From Heracleum sosnowskyi (taxonomy: Eukaryota; Streptophyta; Magnoliopsida; Apiales; Apiaceae): a stretch of 64,000 nucleotides of DNA. Positions within the stretch are counted from its first letter, which is position 1; each line of letters starts with the position of its first letter. The notes under the pieces were generated by a model, which was not told the origin of the DNA, did no database searches, and was given only the letters and a program-made list of their open reading frames with translations. The stretch covers positions 113,546,674-113,610,673 of the forward strand of contig CM061243.1 in the NCBI GenBank assembly GCA_030848705.1. Direction: 5' to 3'. A program made the translations under genes and the position numbers. This document shows, one piece after another, positions 1 through 9,373 of the stretch.

Positions 1-2
1 AG

Positions 3-1223
3 TTTCAGGAAAGAGCTGGCCCTTGTATTGCTTTTGGAGATGACAGCAAAGGCTACACTAAGGGATATGGCTTGATTTCAAAAGAGAATGTCATCATGGA
101 TGAAGTTGCATTGGTGGATGGTCTTAAGCACAATTTGCTTAGTATCAGCCAACTTTGTGACAAAGGATTTTTAGTTACTTTTTCTAAAGAAGCCTGTGTT
201 GTTTCTAAGGGAGGAAACAACAATGTAGTAATGACTGGATTCAGAAGAGGGAATGTGTACATTGCTGACTTCAGTAGCACAAGTCCAGAAACCATCACTT
301 GCCTTTTCAGCAAGGCAAACAAGGATGAAAGTTGGCTATGGCACAAGAAATTATCTCATCTGAACTTTAAAGTTATGAATGATTTGGTGAGGAAAGATCT
401 TGCTAGAGGAATTCCACAAGTGGAGTTTTCCAAGGATGGTTTGTGTGATGCCTGTCAAAAAGGGAAACAAAAGAAGGCATCATTCAAAAGCAAGACAGAG
501 TCATCAATTGTCCATCAGCTTGAATTGCTTCATATGGATTTGTTTGGCCCTGTAAATGTCATGTCTATTTCAAAGAAGAAATATTGTCTTGTGATTGTTG
601 ATGATTTTTCTAGATTTACATGGACTTTCTTTTTGCTCTCCAAAGATGAGGCAAGTGAAATCATTATTAATCACATCAAGATGGTAAACAATCATCCTGA
701 CTTGAAAGTGAGAAGGATTAGGAGTGACAATGGGACAGAATTCAAGAATTCAAGCATGAAGGTGTTCTGTGAAGAAAATGGTATTTTGCATGAGTTTTCA
801 GCAGCAAGGACACCACAGCAAAATGGTGTAGTTGAAAGGAAAAACAGAACACTTATTGAAGCTGCAAGGACAATGCTAGATGAATCAAAGTTACCAACTT
901 ATTTTTGGGCTGAGGCAGTTAATACAGCTTGCTTCACTCAGAATATTTCTTTGATTAATCAGGCCAAAGGAATGACCCCTTATCAGCTACTCAAAAGAAA
1001 GAAGCCACTATTGGATTTTCTTCATGTCTTTGGATGCAAGTGTTTTGTTCTGAGAAATCAAGCTGAGCACTTGGGGAAATTTGAAGCAAAGGCAGATGAA
1101 GCAATATTTGTGGGTTATGCAGCAGGGAAAGCCTACAGAGTCTACAATCTCAGAACCAACATTGTTATGGAATCTGTACATGTTGTTTTTGATGATCTCA
1201 AAATTCAGGGTCTCTGTGGTTAA
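3..1223 (+). CDS. Copia pol, 5' part: protease end, GAG-pre-integrase and integrase
   Basis: The frame is open from the first bases of the window, so this is a partial gene. It starts in the protease/pre-integrase linker (FGDDSKGYTKGYG). A zinc-binding HHCC module follows (WHKKLSHLN, then CDACQKGK). The integrase core carries the D,D-E triad: Asp in LHMDLFGPV, Asp in RSDNGTEF, Glu in TPQQNGVVERKN. It ends shortly after the VFGCKCFVL region. TAA at 1221-1223 interrupts the frame, and translation resumes in the same frame as GFHESLSFENE, so the stop is a point lesion and not a natural end. The normal product is one polyprotein processed by protease; integrase inserts the cDNA into the genome. 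Confidence 0.93.
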   Translation, partial: FQERAGPCIAFGDDSKGYTKGYGLISKENVIMDEVALVDGLKHNLLSISQLCDKGFLVTFSKEACVVSKGGNNNVVMTGFRRGNVYIADFSSTSPETITCLFSKANKDESWLWHKKLSHLNFKVMNDLVRKDLARGIPQVEFSKDGLCDACQKGKQKKASFKSKTESSIVHQLELLHMDLFGPVNVMSISKKKYCLVIVDDFSRFTWTFFLLSKDEASEIIINHIKMVNNHPDLKVRRIRSDNGTEFKNSSMKVFCEENGILHEFSAARTPQQNGVVERKNRTLIEAARTMLDESKLPTYFWAEAVNTACFTQNISLINQAKGMTPYQLLKRKKPLLDFLHVFGCKCFVLRNQAEHLGKFEAKADEAIFVGYAAGKAYRVYNLRTNIVMESVHVVFDDLKIQGLCG

Positions 1224-1268
1224 GGTTTCCATGAAAGTCTTTCTTTTGAAAATGAGGAAGGAGATCAA

Positions 1269-3230
1269 ATGAATCATGTTAAGGCTACTGAGAAACAGCC
1301 TAAAGTTGTTGTATCTAGCACAGATGAATGCAACAGTGAAGATGAAATTGCTGCATTAAGATTGAAAAGAATAGCTGCTAGTAGACCAAATGAACATTTC
1401 GTTGACAGTCAGAATGAGCGTTTCGTTGACAGTCAAAATGGACAATCCGTTGACAGTCACAGAAATGCTTCCAGGAGTGATCATTTAGGGACAACAAACT
1501 CAGGGGGAGTTTCTCAAGGACAAATATCCAATCAATGCAATCATGATCATGAAGCTACCTCTTCAAGAGCAAATCTACCTCCCTCAAGGAAATGGACTAA
1601 AGATCATCCCTTTGAACTTATTATAGGTGATGTGTCTTCAAAAGTCCAAACTAGAAGAGCAACTCAAGAAGAATGTCTATATAGCAGCTTTCTGTCTCAA
1701 GATGAGCCAAAGAAAGTTGAGGATGCACTTCTAGATCCAGATTGGGTCTTGGCCATGCAAGAAGAGCTAAACCAATTTGAAAGGAACAATGTTTGGAAGC
1801 TGGTGCCCAAGCCTAAGGACAGGAGTTTCATAGGCACAAAATGGGTGTTCAGAAACAAGATGGATGAAAATGGCATAGTCACAAGGAACAAAGCTAGATT
1901 GGTTGCAAAAGGCTATTCACAGGAAGAAGGAATTGATTTTGATGAAACCTTTGCTCCTGTTGCAAGACTAGAAGCAATAAGGATTTTCCTAGCCTATGTA
2001 GCCCATGCCAATTTCAAAGTCTATCAAATGGATGTGAAGAGTGCTTTTCTGAATGGGGAATTGGAAGAGGAGGTGTATGTAAGTCAACCTCCTGGTTTTG
2101 AAGATGATGATTTTCCAGAGTATGTGTACTTTCTCCTCAAAGCACTCTATGGTTTGAAACAAGCACCTAGAGCCTGGTATGACACACTTTCACAGTTCCT
2201 CCTTGAGAATCACTTCACTAGAGGTACTGTAGATAAAACTCTTTTTCACAGGGTTGTGAATGGTTCTACTATACTTGTTCAAATTTATGTAGATGACATA
2301 ATCTTTGGGTCTATAGATGTGAAACTTTGTCAAAAGTTTGCCAATCTTATGCAAAGTAAATATGAAATGAGCATGATGGGAGAATTAACTTACTTTCTTG
2401 GTCTTCAAGTGAAGCAAGTTAATGAAGGCATTTTCATTAGTCAAACAAAATACATTCATGATTTATTAAAGAAGTTTAATTTAATGGAATGCTCTCCTGC
2501 CAAAACTCCCATGCCTACTGCCACCAAACTTGAATTGAATACTAAGGAAAAATCTGTGGACATTTCAGGTTACAGAGGCATGGTAGGCTCACTTTTATAT
2601 TTAACAGCTAGTAGACCTGATATTATGTTTGCTACATGTCTATGTGCTAGATTTCAGGCTGATCCTAGGGAATCCCATTTAGTTGCTATTAAAAGAATTT
2701 TCAGATATCTCAAAGGAACACCAAACCTTGGCATTTGGTATCCTAGAGAATCTGGTTTTGAACTAATTGGTTATTCAGATGCAGATTTTGCAGGATGTAA
2801 AATTGACAGGAAAAGCACAACAGGCACCTGTCAATTCTTAGGAAACAAGCTTGTCTCATGGTTCAGCAAGAAACAAAACTCGGTTTCTACCTCCACAGCT
2901 GAGGCTGAGTATATTGCAGCTGGAAGTTGTTGTGCACAGATTTTGTGGATGAAAAATCAACTACTTGATTATGGAATAAGAGTTGAGAAAATTCCTATTT
3001 TCTGTGACAACACTAGTGCCATTGCCATTACTGAGAATCCAGTGCAGCATTCAAGGACCAAGCACATTGACATCAAGTACCACTTTATTAGAGAACATGT
3101 TATGAATGGTACTGTGGAGTTACATTTTGTTCCAAGTGAACAACAACTTGCAGACATCTTTACCAAGCCACTTGATGAATCCACATTCTCAAGATTAGTA
3201 AGTGAGCTAGGTATGCTAAATTTCTCTTAA
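1269..3230 (+). CDS. Copia pol, 3' part: reverse transcriptase and RNase H
   Basis: This lies in the same frame as the upstream integrase, separated by the stop at 1221-1223; the first Met is at 1269. Residues about 40-70 hold three in-frame copies of a short unit (FVDSQN, FVDSQN, SVDSH), which is the element's dispersed motif inside a linker. RT spans about residues 170-420, with WVFRNKMDENG, KARLVAKGYSQ, VYQMDVKSAFLNG and the catalytic YVDD in QIYVDDIIFGS. RNase H follows with YSDADFAGC, STAEAEYIA and CDNTSAI, then the usual terminus near ADIFTKPL. RT and RNase H look intact. The frame ends at a TAA 539 bases before the next ORF. Confidence 0.95.
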   Translation: MNHVKATEKQPKVVVSSTDECNSEDEIAALRLKRIAASRPNEHFVDSQNERFVDSQNGQSVDSHRNASRSDHLGTTNSGGVSQGQISNQCNHDHEATSSRANLPPSRKWTKDHPFELIIGDVSSKVQTRRATQEECLYSSFLSQDEPKKVEDALLDPDWVLAMQEELNQFERNNVWKLVPKPKDRSFIGTKWVFRNKMDENGIVTRNKARLVAKGYSQEEGIDFDETFAPVARLEAIRIFLAYVAHANFKVYQMDVKSAFLNGELEEEVYVSQPPGFEDDDFPEYVYFLLKALYGLKQAPRAWYDTLSQFLLENHFTRGTVDKTLFHRVVNGSTILVQIYVDDIIFGSIDVKLCQKFANLMQSKYEMSMMGELTYFLGLQVKQVNEGIFISQTKYIHDLLKKFNLMECSPAKTPMPTATKLELNTKEKSVDISGYRGMVGSLLYLTASRPDIMFATCLCARFQADPRESHLVAIKRIFRYLKGTPNLGIWYPRESGFELIGYSDADFAGCKIDRKSTTGTCQFLGNKLVSWFSKKQNSVSTSTAEAEYIAAGSCCAQILWMKNQLLDYGIRVEKIPIFCDNTSAIAITENPVQHSRTKHIDIKYHFIREHVMNGTVELHFVPSEQQLADIFTKPLDESTFSRLVSELGMLNFS

Positions 3231-3768
3231 TTATTTTGAGATTTTTGCAAGTTAAAATGCAGCCAGGAATTTGCTATAATTTTTATGTGAATTGATTTTC
3301 TAAGGAAAAGGTGGAATTTTGTCTAAGTCAAAATTACTATGTCAACGAAACGTACCATTTCGTTGATAGTCTTAGCATTTTTCTGGGTGTTTCGTTGATA
3401 GCTCTTTTATATCAACGAAACGCAGCTTTATCAACGAAATAAGACGGGACTTTAACCGCCCAATCCTGATTCGTTGATGTAGCGCTTTTTAATCTGAACC
3501 GTTGAAATTGCACGTTCTTTATCACGATCTATACATACACCCCTGTAAGTATAAATCGTGGTAATATTTAATTCTAACAGTTACTTTTTTAAGCCAATCA
3601 GGTAATTTAGATTAATTATTGGACTTAATTTCTGAGAATTTTTGGGGGAGTATTTAAGAAATTTCAATTTCTTTATTTCATTTCTACCTGTTCTCAAAAA
3701 TTCCAAAAGTTTTTCTATCTTCTTCTCTCTAACAAGCAATACAGCTCGAAGCTTTTCCTCACTCAACA
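3231..3768 (+). other. Spacer between pol and the second ORF of element A
   Basis: Non-coding. It contains about seven copies, in both orientations, of the element-specific motif TCAACGAAA / TTTCGTTGA (3341-3510), giving potential stem-loops. At 3642-3650 TTGGGGGAG repeats the core of the real polypurine tract (8429-8439). It is followed at once by TATTTAA (3651-3657), about 110 bp before the second ORF's ATG. This could be a promoter for a separate mRNA, or a duplicated PPT. No splice acceptor could be confirmed. Confidence 0.55.
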
Positions 3769-4026
3769 ATGGCACCCATAGTCAAGCTTATGTCTGCTGG
3801 TGGGTTCATCTATGAGAAGAACAATTCTATTCCATTTGTTGTTAAGGAGAGTCCGAACAACATCTTTTTCAAGATGATGGACTTCATGAGGAACTGTAAG
3901 TTGGGCTATGCGATGTTTCACTCTACACCACTCTACAATGAAATAATCGAGGAGATTTGGACCTCATGTGAGTATAGTGGAAAAACTGCACACTGCAATT
4001 CACTCTTCAAGGTAATGAGTACATAG
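3769..4026 (+). CDS. Second ORF of element A, N-terminal piece (before frameshift)
   Basis: The ATG at 3769 follows a pyrimidine-rich leader. The 85 residues begin MAPIVKLMSAGGF and show no signal peptide. The frame stops at TAG (4024-4026), but the shifted frame is open just before it (reading NEYIVNSDVLQ) and runs on to 8246. A one-base indel near 4005-4012 therefore split one gene. It corresponds in position to the N-terminus of the minus-strand ORF at 58634-63094. Function unknown; often called envelope-like in Sireviruses because of its place after pol. Confidence 0.75.
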   Translation: MAPIVKLMSAGGFIYEKNNSIPFVVKESPNNIFFKMMDFMRNCKLGYAMFHSTPLYNEIIEEIWTSCEYSGKTAHCNSLFKVMST

Positions 4027-4040
4027 TTAATTCTGATGTT

Positions 4041-7000
4041 TTGCAAGCATGTTTACACATTCCTGATAATAACTGTGATGCTTTGCCTACTAACACTGAA
4101 ATAACTACCATGCTAAATTCTATAAACTACTCTTTGCCTACTGATAACTTGGGTAAGATAATTAGGAGAGGTTTGGTTAGGGAATACAGTTATTTAGCTG
4201 ATGCATTCATTAAGGTCTTTTCTGGAAAGATTAGTAATTTTGATGCATTAACTAACTCTATGTTAATTCTCCTAACCATGCTTCTAAATGATAGATATTA
4301 CAACTTTAGCACCCAACTTATGTATGAAATTGGTGCTAAGTTGGGTGATAAGGCAAATAGGAAGAAAAATATCTATTATGCAAGGTTTCTGATGATGCTG
4401 GCTAATCATGTTAGTCCAGCACCATTAGTTATCTCTAACCCTACTGCCAGGTTTGAGTGCTTTGTGCAAGAGAAGAGAGTATTGACAGACATACTGAGGC
4501 TGAACCACAATGGTGATGTTCCAGTGGTGTATCTGCCAATCATTGAGGTAACTACTGCTATCCCTGTTAGTATAGCTGTTACTTCCATTGTTTCATCCAA
4601 CCCAGTTGCTATGGAGTCTGTAGCTGTGACCCAACAGGCTCCTGCCCCAGCAACAAAACCAAAATCTAAGAAATCCTCCAAGCCAACCTCAGGTGCTTCT
4701 CAAAAGGCACCTGTTGTAAAAACTACCACACAACCTAAGGGGAGTGAGTCTGGAGTTGTGAGAGGTGAGGGAAGGGGTGAAAGTCAAAGAAACCCCAAGA
4801 ATAAGGAAGGTGAGGTAAGTGTTTCCCAGCCTAGCCCCATTGTGTCTTCCCAACAAGGCACAATGAGTAAAATGGATTTAAACATAAGTCTAATTGCATC
4901 CTCCCAAAAGGATGTAATTATTGAAACAAGCTCTCAACCTAGAGCACAGTCCAAAAGGGTAAGGGACACTTCAAGCCCACAGTCTACATTTTCCCAATAC
5001 CAAAGGAGAGTGAAGCAAAAGTCCAAGGGTTCACAGGGTGCACACACACTGGAAGCAACACTTCCAGTTTCTCAAATTCAGTTTGATGTAACCCCTATTA
5101 TCACTCTGGGGTTACAGTCCCATTCTCTAAACATCAACCTTGAACTATCTCCATCAAATTCACCAACTCTATCTCTAGATGTGGACATGATCCATACATC
5201 TATTCCTGATTCTCCAACTCTAATCTTGGAGAAGCCCCACTCTGAAGCTGGTGGCCATCACTTGTTAAGTGATTTGTTGGGCCATCAACCAATTTTTTCT
5301 GAAGTTGCAAGGGGATCTGTGGACCAATCTCTCAAATCAATCACCACAGACTCTACTGTAATTTCTCATTCTCAAAGTGCTTTCTTGACTTCATCAACGA
5401 AACAGTCTATTTTGTTGACAAGTGTTTCTCCATCAACGGTATCCATACCGTTGACAGTTCAAACTACTATACCGTTGATAGTTCACTCTGCACCTCTAAT
5501 TGAAAATCAAGTTGTTTCCACAACTAGTGCAGATGATCTAGTGGTAGTTGAGACACTTCTAGGATTGAGAGGGAGTGAAACTGAGAGGCTGGCTTGCAGC
5601 CAGGCAAAAGGAGAGAATGAGAGTGAGAGGCTGGCTATTTCTTCCAGCCAGGCAAAAGGAGAGATTGAGAGTTCCACCTTAGTAGGTGAAGGTGAGGGTG
5701 TGAGAGGTGTGAGCCATGGGGAGCCCATGATGCAAGAAAATAGAGGCGAGAGAGAAGGGACTACAGGAGTCATAAGGGAGGAAGCAGCCATTGCTAGTGA
5801 GTCAATGGAGGTCAATGAGGGAGAAAGGGAACTTACTTTCCAAGAGCATTATCAACAAACTCTGGATAGTATTTCCCTGGATCCTGAGACCTTTACTCAT
5901 CCTGTGTCAGCCTATCAAGTTTTGGCTCAACAGGGCAATATGGAGGCAGAGAGGTCACTACAACTAATTCATACAACTGCATCAATGCAAAGAGCAAAGG
6001 ATGCCTTGACCAATCTATCTCCAGGAGCTGCAGCAAGTGGTGAGTTTGATTTCTCTGATGATGAGGACAGCTTTGGTGACAATCAGGTGGCCACTACTTC
6101 ACAGACTGGGACTTCTGTGGTGCCTCCTACACCAAACTGGCTTTCTCAAGATTTACAAGGAAGGATCTCCCTGGATGCTGCAATCTCAAGGCAGTACAAT
6201 GAGGCCTATCTGGCTCATGAGTCTGCAAATGCCAATGACAAGAAATTCTACAAGGCTATTATGGATTCACTGGAAATCCAAAGGCTACAGATGATGCAGA
6301 CAAGGATTGAGGCTAGAGAAATCAAGGACTCAATTAGCAATCTCAAGGATGCTAATGAAAGGAGGCTAGATGAAAAGCTTCCTCTTCTCACTGTTTCCAA
6401 GATGAACAGGTTTTTCTCTGAGGAACCTGAGGTGGCTACCTCCTTGAAGACTCTCTCTTTTAGAGTGGACAAGGTGGAAGCTACTTTATCTCAGATGCAA
6501 AAGGAACAGGAGAAGCAGACACAACTGTTGGCCCAGCTAGTGGCAGCTCAAGGACTCCCAGTCATCTCTCTTGATGATAACAAAAAGGGGGAGAAATCTA
6601 AGGAGCTAGACATTCAAATCACAAAGTTTATGGTCCCAGCCATTTTCCTACCACAAGAGCCACTAGCTATGGGGGAGTCAGGAAAAGCTAAACTGGACAG
6701 CATTGACCTGATTCAGCAAGCATCTATGAAGCTACAGCTTGCTGAACAAATTAAAGACCACTGGTCCAGGATAGATGAAAGAATCAAGAAGTTAGATGAT
6801 TCTTCAAAGACTTCAGATCCATCAACGAATCAAGCTTCTTCTACAGAGCCATCAACGGATGCCATGGTTTTAGCATCAACGGAATGGGAGCCAAAGACCA
6901 ATTCTTCATATAAGGTAGAGCCCCTTCTACATGGAGTCACTCAAGGATCAAGGAAGGAGAAAGGACAAACTTCATGCATTAGGGATGTGGAACAAGCTAC

Positions 7001-8246
7001 ATTCCAAAGAAGCCTATCTCCCAAGTCTCCTGCTAAATCAAAGGGCAAAAATACAGAAAGGACTTTCTATCCTGCACCTTATCCAGATGAGCACAAGCTT
7101 CTTGGTCTACTCATCACAAAAAGCAAGGAAAGCAATGATTATGAGGTAAGGAAGCAAAGGGCAATTGTCTACAGGAATGGACAACAAATCTGTGTTTGGG
7201 CTGGTCACCCAAACTTTGCTGAAGCTAAGGCTGAAGAGTCAGAAAGAGCAGCAATGCAAGCACTTGCAGTTGCTCAATCTCTTGATGAAGAAGAAAGACA
7301 GCAAGAAGAAAAAGCCAGAGAGGAAAGGAGTGCAAAGAAGAGCACAAGGCAACCAAAGGCAAGAGCTAGGAGAAATATAGCCTTTGAGAATGATGACTCT
7401 CAGAGTATTGCATCAGACTCTTCTGTACCAACTGCACCTCCAACAATTCCTGATCCAGCTCTAGGGGAAAAGTTAGCCTTTGATCCTAAACATCCTGTTA
7501 ATTTCCATGATCAGCCAATTGAGCCAAAGGAAGAGCCAATTGAGTTTGATGAGGCCAACTTTCCAAAATTCCTCTTTGAGATGGATCCAAAGAAGAAATC
7601 TAAGCAAAGGGCTACCAAGGCTAAGCCAATTCTAGTAAGGAGACCACAAGCTGAAAAACCTCCTACCAACCCAGAAGACTTCATCTACATTGCTGATATC
7701 AGGGAGGAGTCTGACCTACATATCAATCTTGATGACCTAGTTGAAGTGAGAGGAATAGCAGCTTCTTACAAACTACCAGAGAGATTGGTGTTTGTCTACA
7801 AGGGTGGGAGAGAACAGGTTTGGCCTCTACATAGAATTCTGGGAGAAGACTATCAGACACTGCTATATGTGTTTAAATGCCTGAAGAAAGATTTTGGTTT
7901 TACCAAAACAGCTAAGTCTGAAGTTGTTTCCAAAATTTGCCAAATCAAAGCTAGCTGGAACAAGCCTGGTGCACTTCCTAGAGTATTGAAGGTCCCTCAA
8001 ACAGGAAAGAAGATTCATCTCCAACCTTTTTGGATGATGGAATTCAGAGACAAGGACAACTGTAGAAGATTCTTCAGAATAGAAGACCAACTGGAGAAGG
8101 CATCCAATGAAACTCTAAGATTAATGCAATCCAAGTTGGGGAATCAAGATGAAGAAGAGAAGATTTTCTACAGAAGACTTCAAGCTCAGATTGAGGAGAA
8201 CAATGCAAGAAAAGGGAAGAAAACAAGACCACAGAGGCAAAGATGA
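4041..8246 (+). CDS. Second (envelope-position) ORF of Sirevirus A, about 1,400 codons
   Basis: The frame continues the gene begun at 3769. Residues about 1-130 form a globular domain with the segment GKISNFDALTNSMLILL, matched by KTSNFDALPSGSLKIGY in element B. A long Ser/Thr/Pro/Gln/Glu-rich, probably disordered region follows (about 170-650). Next come a predicted helical, coiled-coil-like part (about 690-860) and basic stretches (SAKKSTRQPKARARR, about 1100). A conserved C-terminal domain (about 1215-1350) contains LVFVYKGGREQVWPLHRIL. I see no signal peptide and no convincing transmembrane helix, so envelope function is not supported. The basic patch would fit nucleic-acid or capsid binding, which is inference. 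TTG at 4041 is not a real start. Confidence 0.8.
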   Translation: MQACLHIPDNNCDALPTNTEITTMLNSINYSLPTDNLGKIIRRGLVREYSYLADAFIKVFSGKISNFDALTNSMLILLTMLLNDRYYNFSTQLMYEIGAKLGDKANRKKNIYYARFLMMLANHVSPAPLVISNPTARFECFVQEKRVLTDILRLNHNGDVPVVYLPIIEVTTAIPVSIAVTSIVSSNPVAMESVAVTQQAPAPATKPKSKKSSKPTSGASQKAPVVKTTTQPKGSESGVVRGEGRGESQRNPKNKEGEVSVSQPSPIVSSQQGTMSKMDLNISLIASSQKDVIIETSSQPRAQSKRVRDTSSPQSTFSQYQRRVKQKSKGSQGAHTLEATLPVSQIQFDVTPIITLGLQSHSLNINLELSPSNSPTLSLDVDMIHTSIPDSPTLILEKPHSEAGGHHLLSDLLGHQPIFSEVARGSVDQSLKSITTDSTVISHSQSAFLTSSTKQSILLTSVSPSTVSIPLTVQTTIPLIVHSAPLIENQVVSTTSADDLVVVETLLGLRGSETERLACSQAKGENESERLAISSSQAKGEIESSTLVGEGEGVRGVSHGEPMMQENRGEREGTTGVIREEAAIASESMEVNEGERELTFQEHYQQTLDSISLDPETFTHPVSAYQVLAQQGNMEAERSLQLIHTTASMQRAKDALTNLSPGAAASGEFDFSDDEDSFGDNQVATTSQTGTSVVPPTPNWLSQDLQGRISLDAAISRQYNEAYLAHESANANDKKFYKAIMDSLEIQRLQMMQTRIEAREIKDSISNLKDANERRLDEKLPLLTVSKMNRFFSEEPEVATSLKTLSFRVDKVEATLSQMQKEQEKQTQLLAQLVAAQGLPVISLDDNKKGEKSKELDIQITKFMVPAIFLPQEPLAMGESGKAKLDSIDLIQQASMKLQLAEQIKDHWSRIDERIKKLDDSSKTSDPSTNQASSTEPSTDAMVLASTEWEPKTNSSYKVEPLLHGVTQGSRKEKGQTSCIRDVEQATFQRSLSPKSPAKSKGKNTERTFYPAPYPDEHKLLGLLITKSKESNDYEVRKQRAIVYRNGQQICVWAGHPNFAEAKAEESERAAMQALAVAQSLDEEERQQEEKAREERSAKKSTRQPKARARRNIAFENDDSQSIASDSSVPTAPPTIPDPALGEKLAFDPKHPVNFHDQPIEPKEEPIEFDEANFPKFLFEMDPKKKSKQRATKAKPILVRRPQAEKPPTNPEDFIYIADIREESDLHINLDDLVEVRGIAASYKLPERLVFVYKGGREQVWPLHRILGEDYQTLLYVFKCLKKDFGFTKTAKSEVVSKICQIKASWNKPGALPRVLKVPQTGKKIHLQPFWMMEFRDKDNCRRFFRIEDQLEKASNETLRLMQSKLGNQDEEEKIFYRRLQAQIEENNARKGKKTRPQRQR

Positions 8247-8428
8247 AAAATCTGCTCAGTCTAGAGGAGCAACTCTGTGCACTTGTTTTGTAAGATTTTC
8301 TACTTTGTATTTTAATTAAATTCAATGAAGCTCAATGCAATTTCTACTTTTATCATGTGTAATTTGACTGAGTGTTTTTGTTATCATCAAGGCTCTTGAT
8401 TTATGGCTGTTATTATATCAGTCATAAA

Positions 8429-8439
8429 TTGGGGGAGAT
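8429..8439 (+). other. Polypurine tract of element A
   Basis: TTGGGGGAGAT lies directly before the LTR start TGTTAGG, the expected place and composition for plus-strand DNA priming. The same tract (antisense ATCTCCCCCAA) lies beside the LTR of element B at 58525-58535, which supports both calls. Confidence 0.9.
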
Positions 8440-9373
8440 TGTTAGGAATATGTTGATCTTGATGATAATTATAAAAACACTTAGTAGATTTTGTATTAAG
8501 TCATTTTGTAACTGTCAACGGAATGGCATGCTTTGCAGTGTTTTGTTGACAGGAAGCTCATCAACGGAATGAGTGTTGTAGCAATTGCATTGTACAATAC
8601 TTCACAGTTTGATATGCATTTGATGTATGTACTAGATAGGTTTTCTAAGTCATGTTGACTAAGTACTAGATAGGCAAAATAGGTTGGTTAATTGTAAGTA
8701 TATCATGCCTTGTAATTTTGCCTAAGTGAAGACATGTCAACGGTATGAAGATTACTCTATCAACGGAACAAGGATACACCATCAACGGAATAAAGTTTAC
8801 TCATCAACGAAACACATCTCCCTGCTATCAACGAATCATTATTGCTTTTCTGAATAGTTGACAAAGTGATAGTGACAGTTTACTGAACAGATCTAAAGGT
8901 GATGTGGAAGTGTACTTTGCATTGGAAACCATTAAAATGGACATGGGGAATAAGGAAACATCCCAGTTTCCAATTGGGCTCTTGGGAGTGATCATAATAA
9001 GCATGAAGACAAAAGCAAGGATCTCCAAGGACCACTGGACAAAGGGATGAAAAGCAAACTATTGGCGGTTACCTTTAGTGTACTTTAGTGTAGCCAAAAA
9101 TAGCTTTGTAAACTTGGGAGTATATAACCAAGTGTAGCAGTTAAAATAAGTGTAAGAGAAGAAAAACAAATAGTTTGTATTAGCTATCTTTGAGAGCATT
9201 CTTCTCTACAACCTTGTAACTGAGCAGCTGTGTACTTTTGTATCACAGATTATTTCCGAAATAAAAACACTTCAGTTGGATCATCAAACAATCCAACTGA
9301 ATTATTTATATCTTGTGTTTTTACTTATTCAGTTAAGTTTTATTTTAAGAAGATCGAATTATTGATATTTCAC
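8440..9373 (+). repeat. 3' LTR of element A
   Basis: It starts TGTTAGGAATATG directly after the PPT. It carries about eight copies of the element's TCAACGGAA-type motif (8514-8570 and 8734-8835). A TATA box TATATAA sits at 9121-9127 and a polyadenylation-like AATAAAA at 9260-9266. The right border is not sharp: TTATTCA near 9329 or ATTTCA near 9373 could be the end, and no second LTR is in the window for comparison. Confidence 0.8.
9121..9127 (+). promoter_or_regulatory. TATA box in LTR of element A
   Basis: TATATAA after a G-rich GGGAG stretch, about 140 bp before a poly(A)-like signal, as expected for the U3-R junction of a copia LTR. Confidence 0.55.

Larger units (their letters stand above)
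1..9373 (+). mobile_element. Sirevirus-type Ty1/copia retrotransposon A, 5' part outside window
   Basis: The order is protease end, integrase, RT, RNase H, spacer, long extra ORF, PPT (8429-8439) and 3' LTR starting TGTTAGG at 8440. Integrase before RT defines Ty1/copia. The RT sequence and the large ORF after pol point to the Sirevirus lineage. The gag region, PBS and 5' LTR lie left of the window, so the target duplication cannot be checked. I see only one stop codon (1221-1223) and one frameshift (near 4010) in about 7.5 kb of coding sequence, so the copy is fairly young. The right end of the LTR is uncertain by about 50 bp. Confidence 0.9.

Noticed and set aside
4406..4681. Minus-strand ORFs inside the second ORF of element A
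   Set aside because: Antisense shadows of a long, domain-conserved plus-strand frame.
1397..8835. CRISPR-like or W-box reading of the TCAACGGAA motif
   Set aside because: Spacing is irregular, both orientations occur, and the genome is eukaryotic. A W-box needs TTGAC followed by C or T, while these copies have TTGACA or TTGATA.
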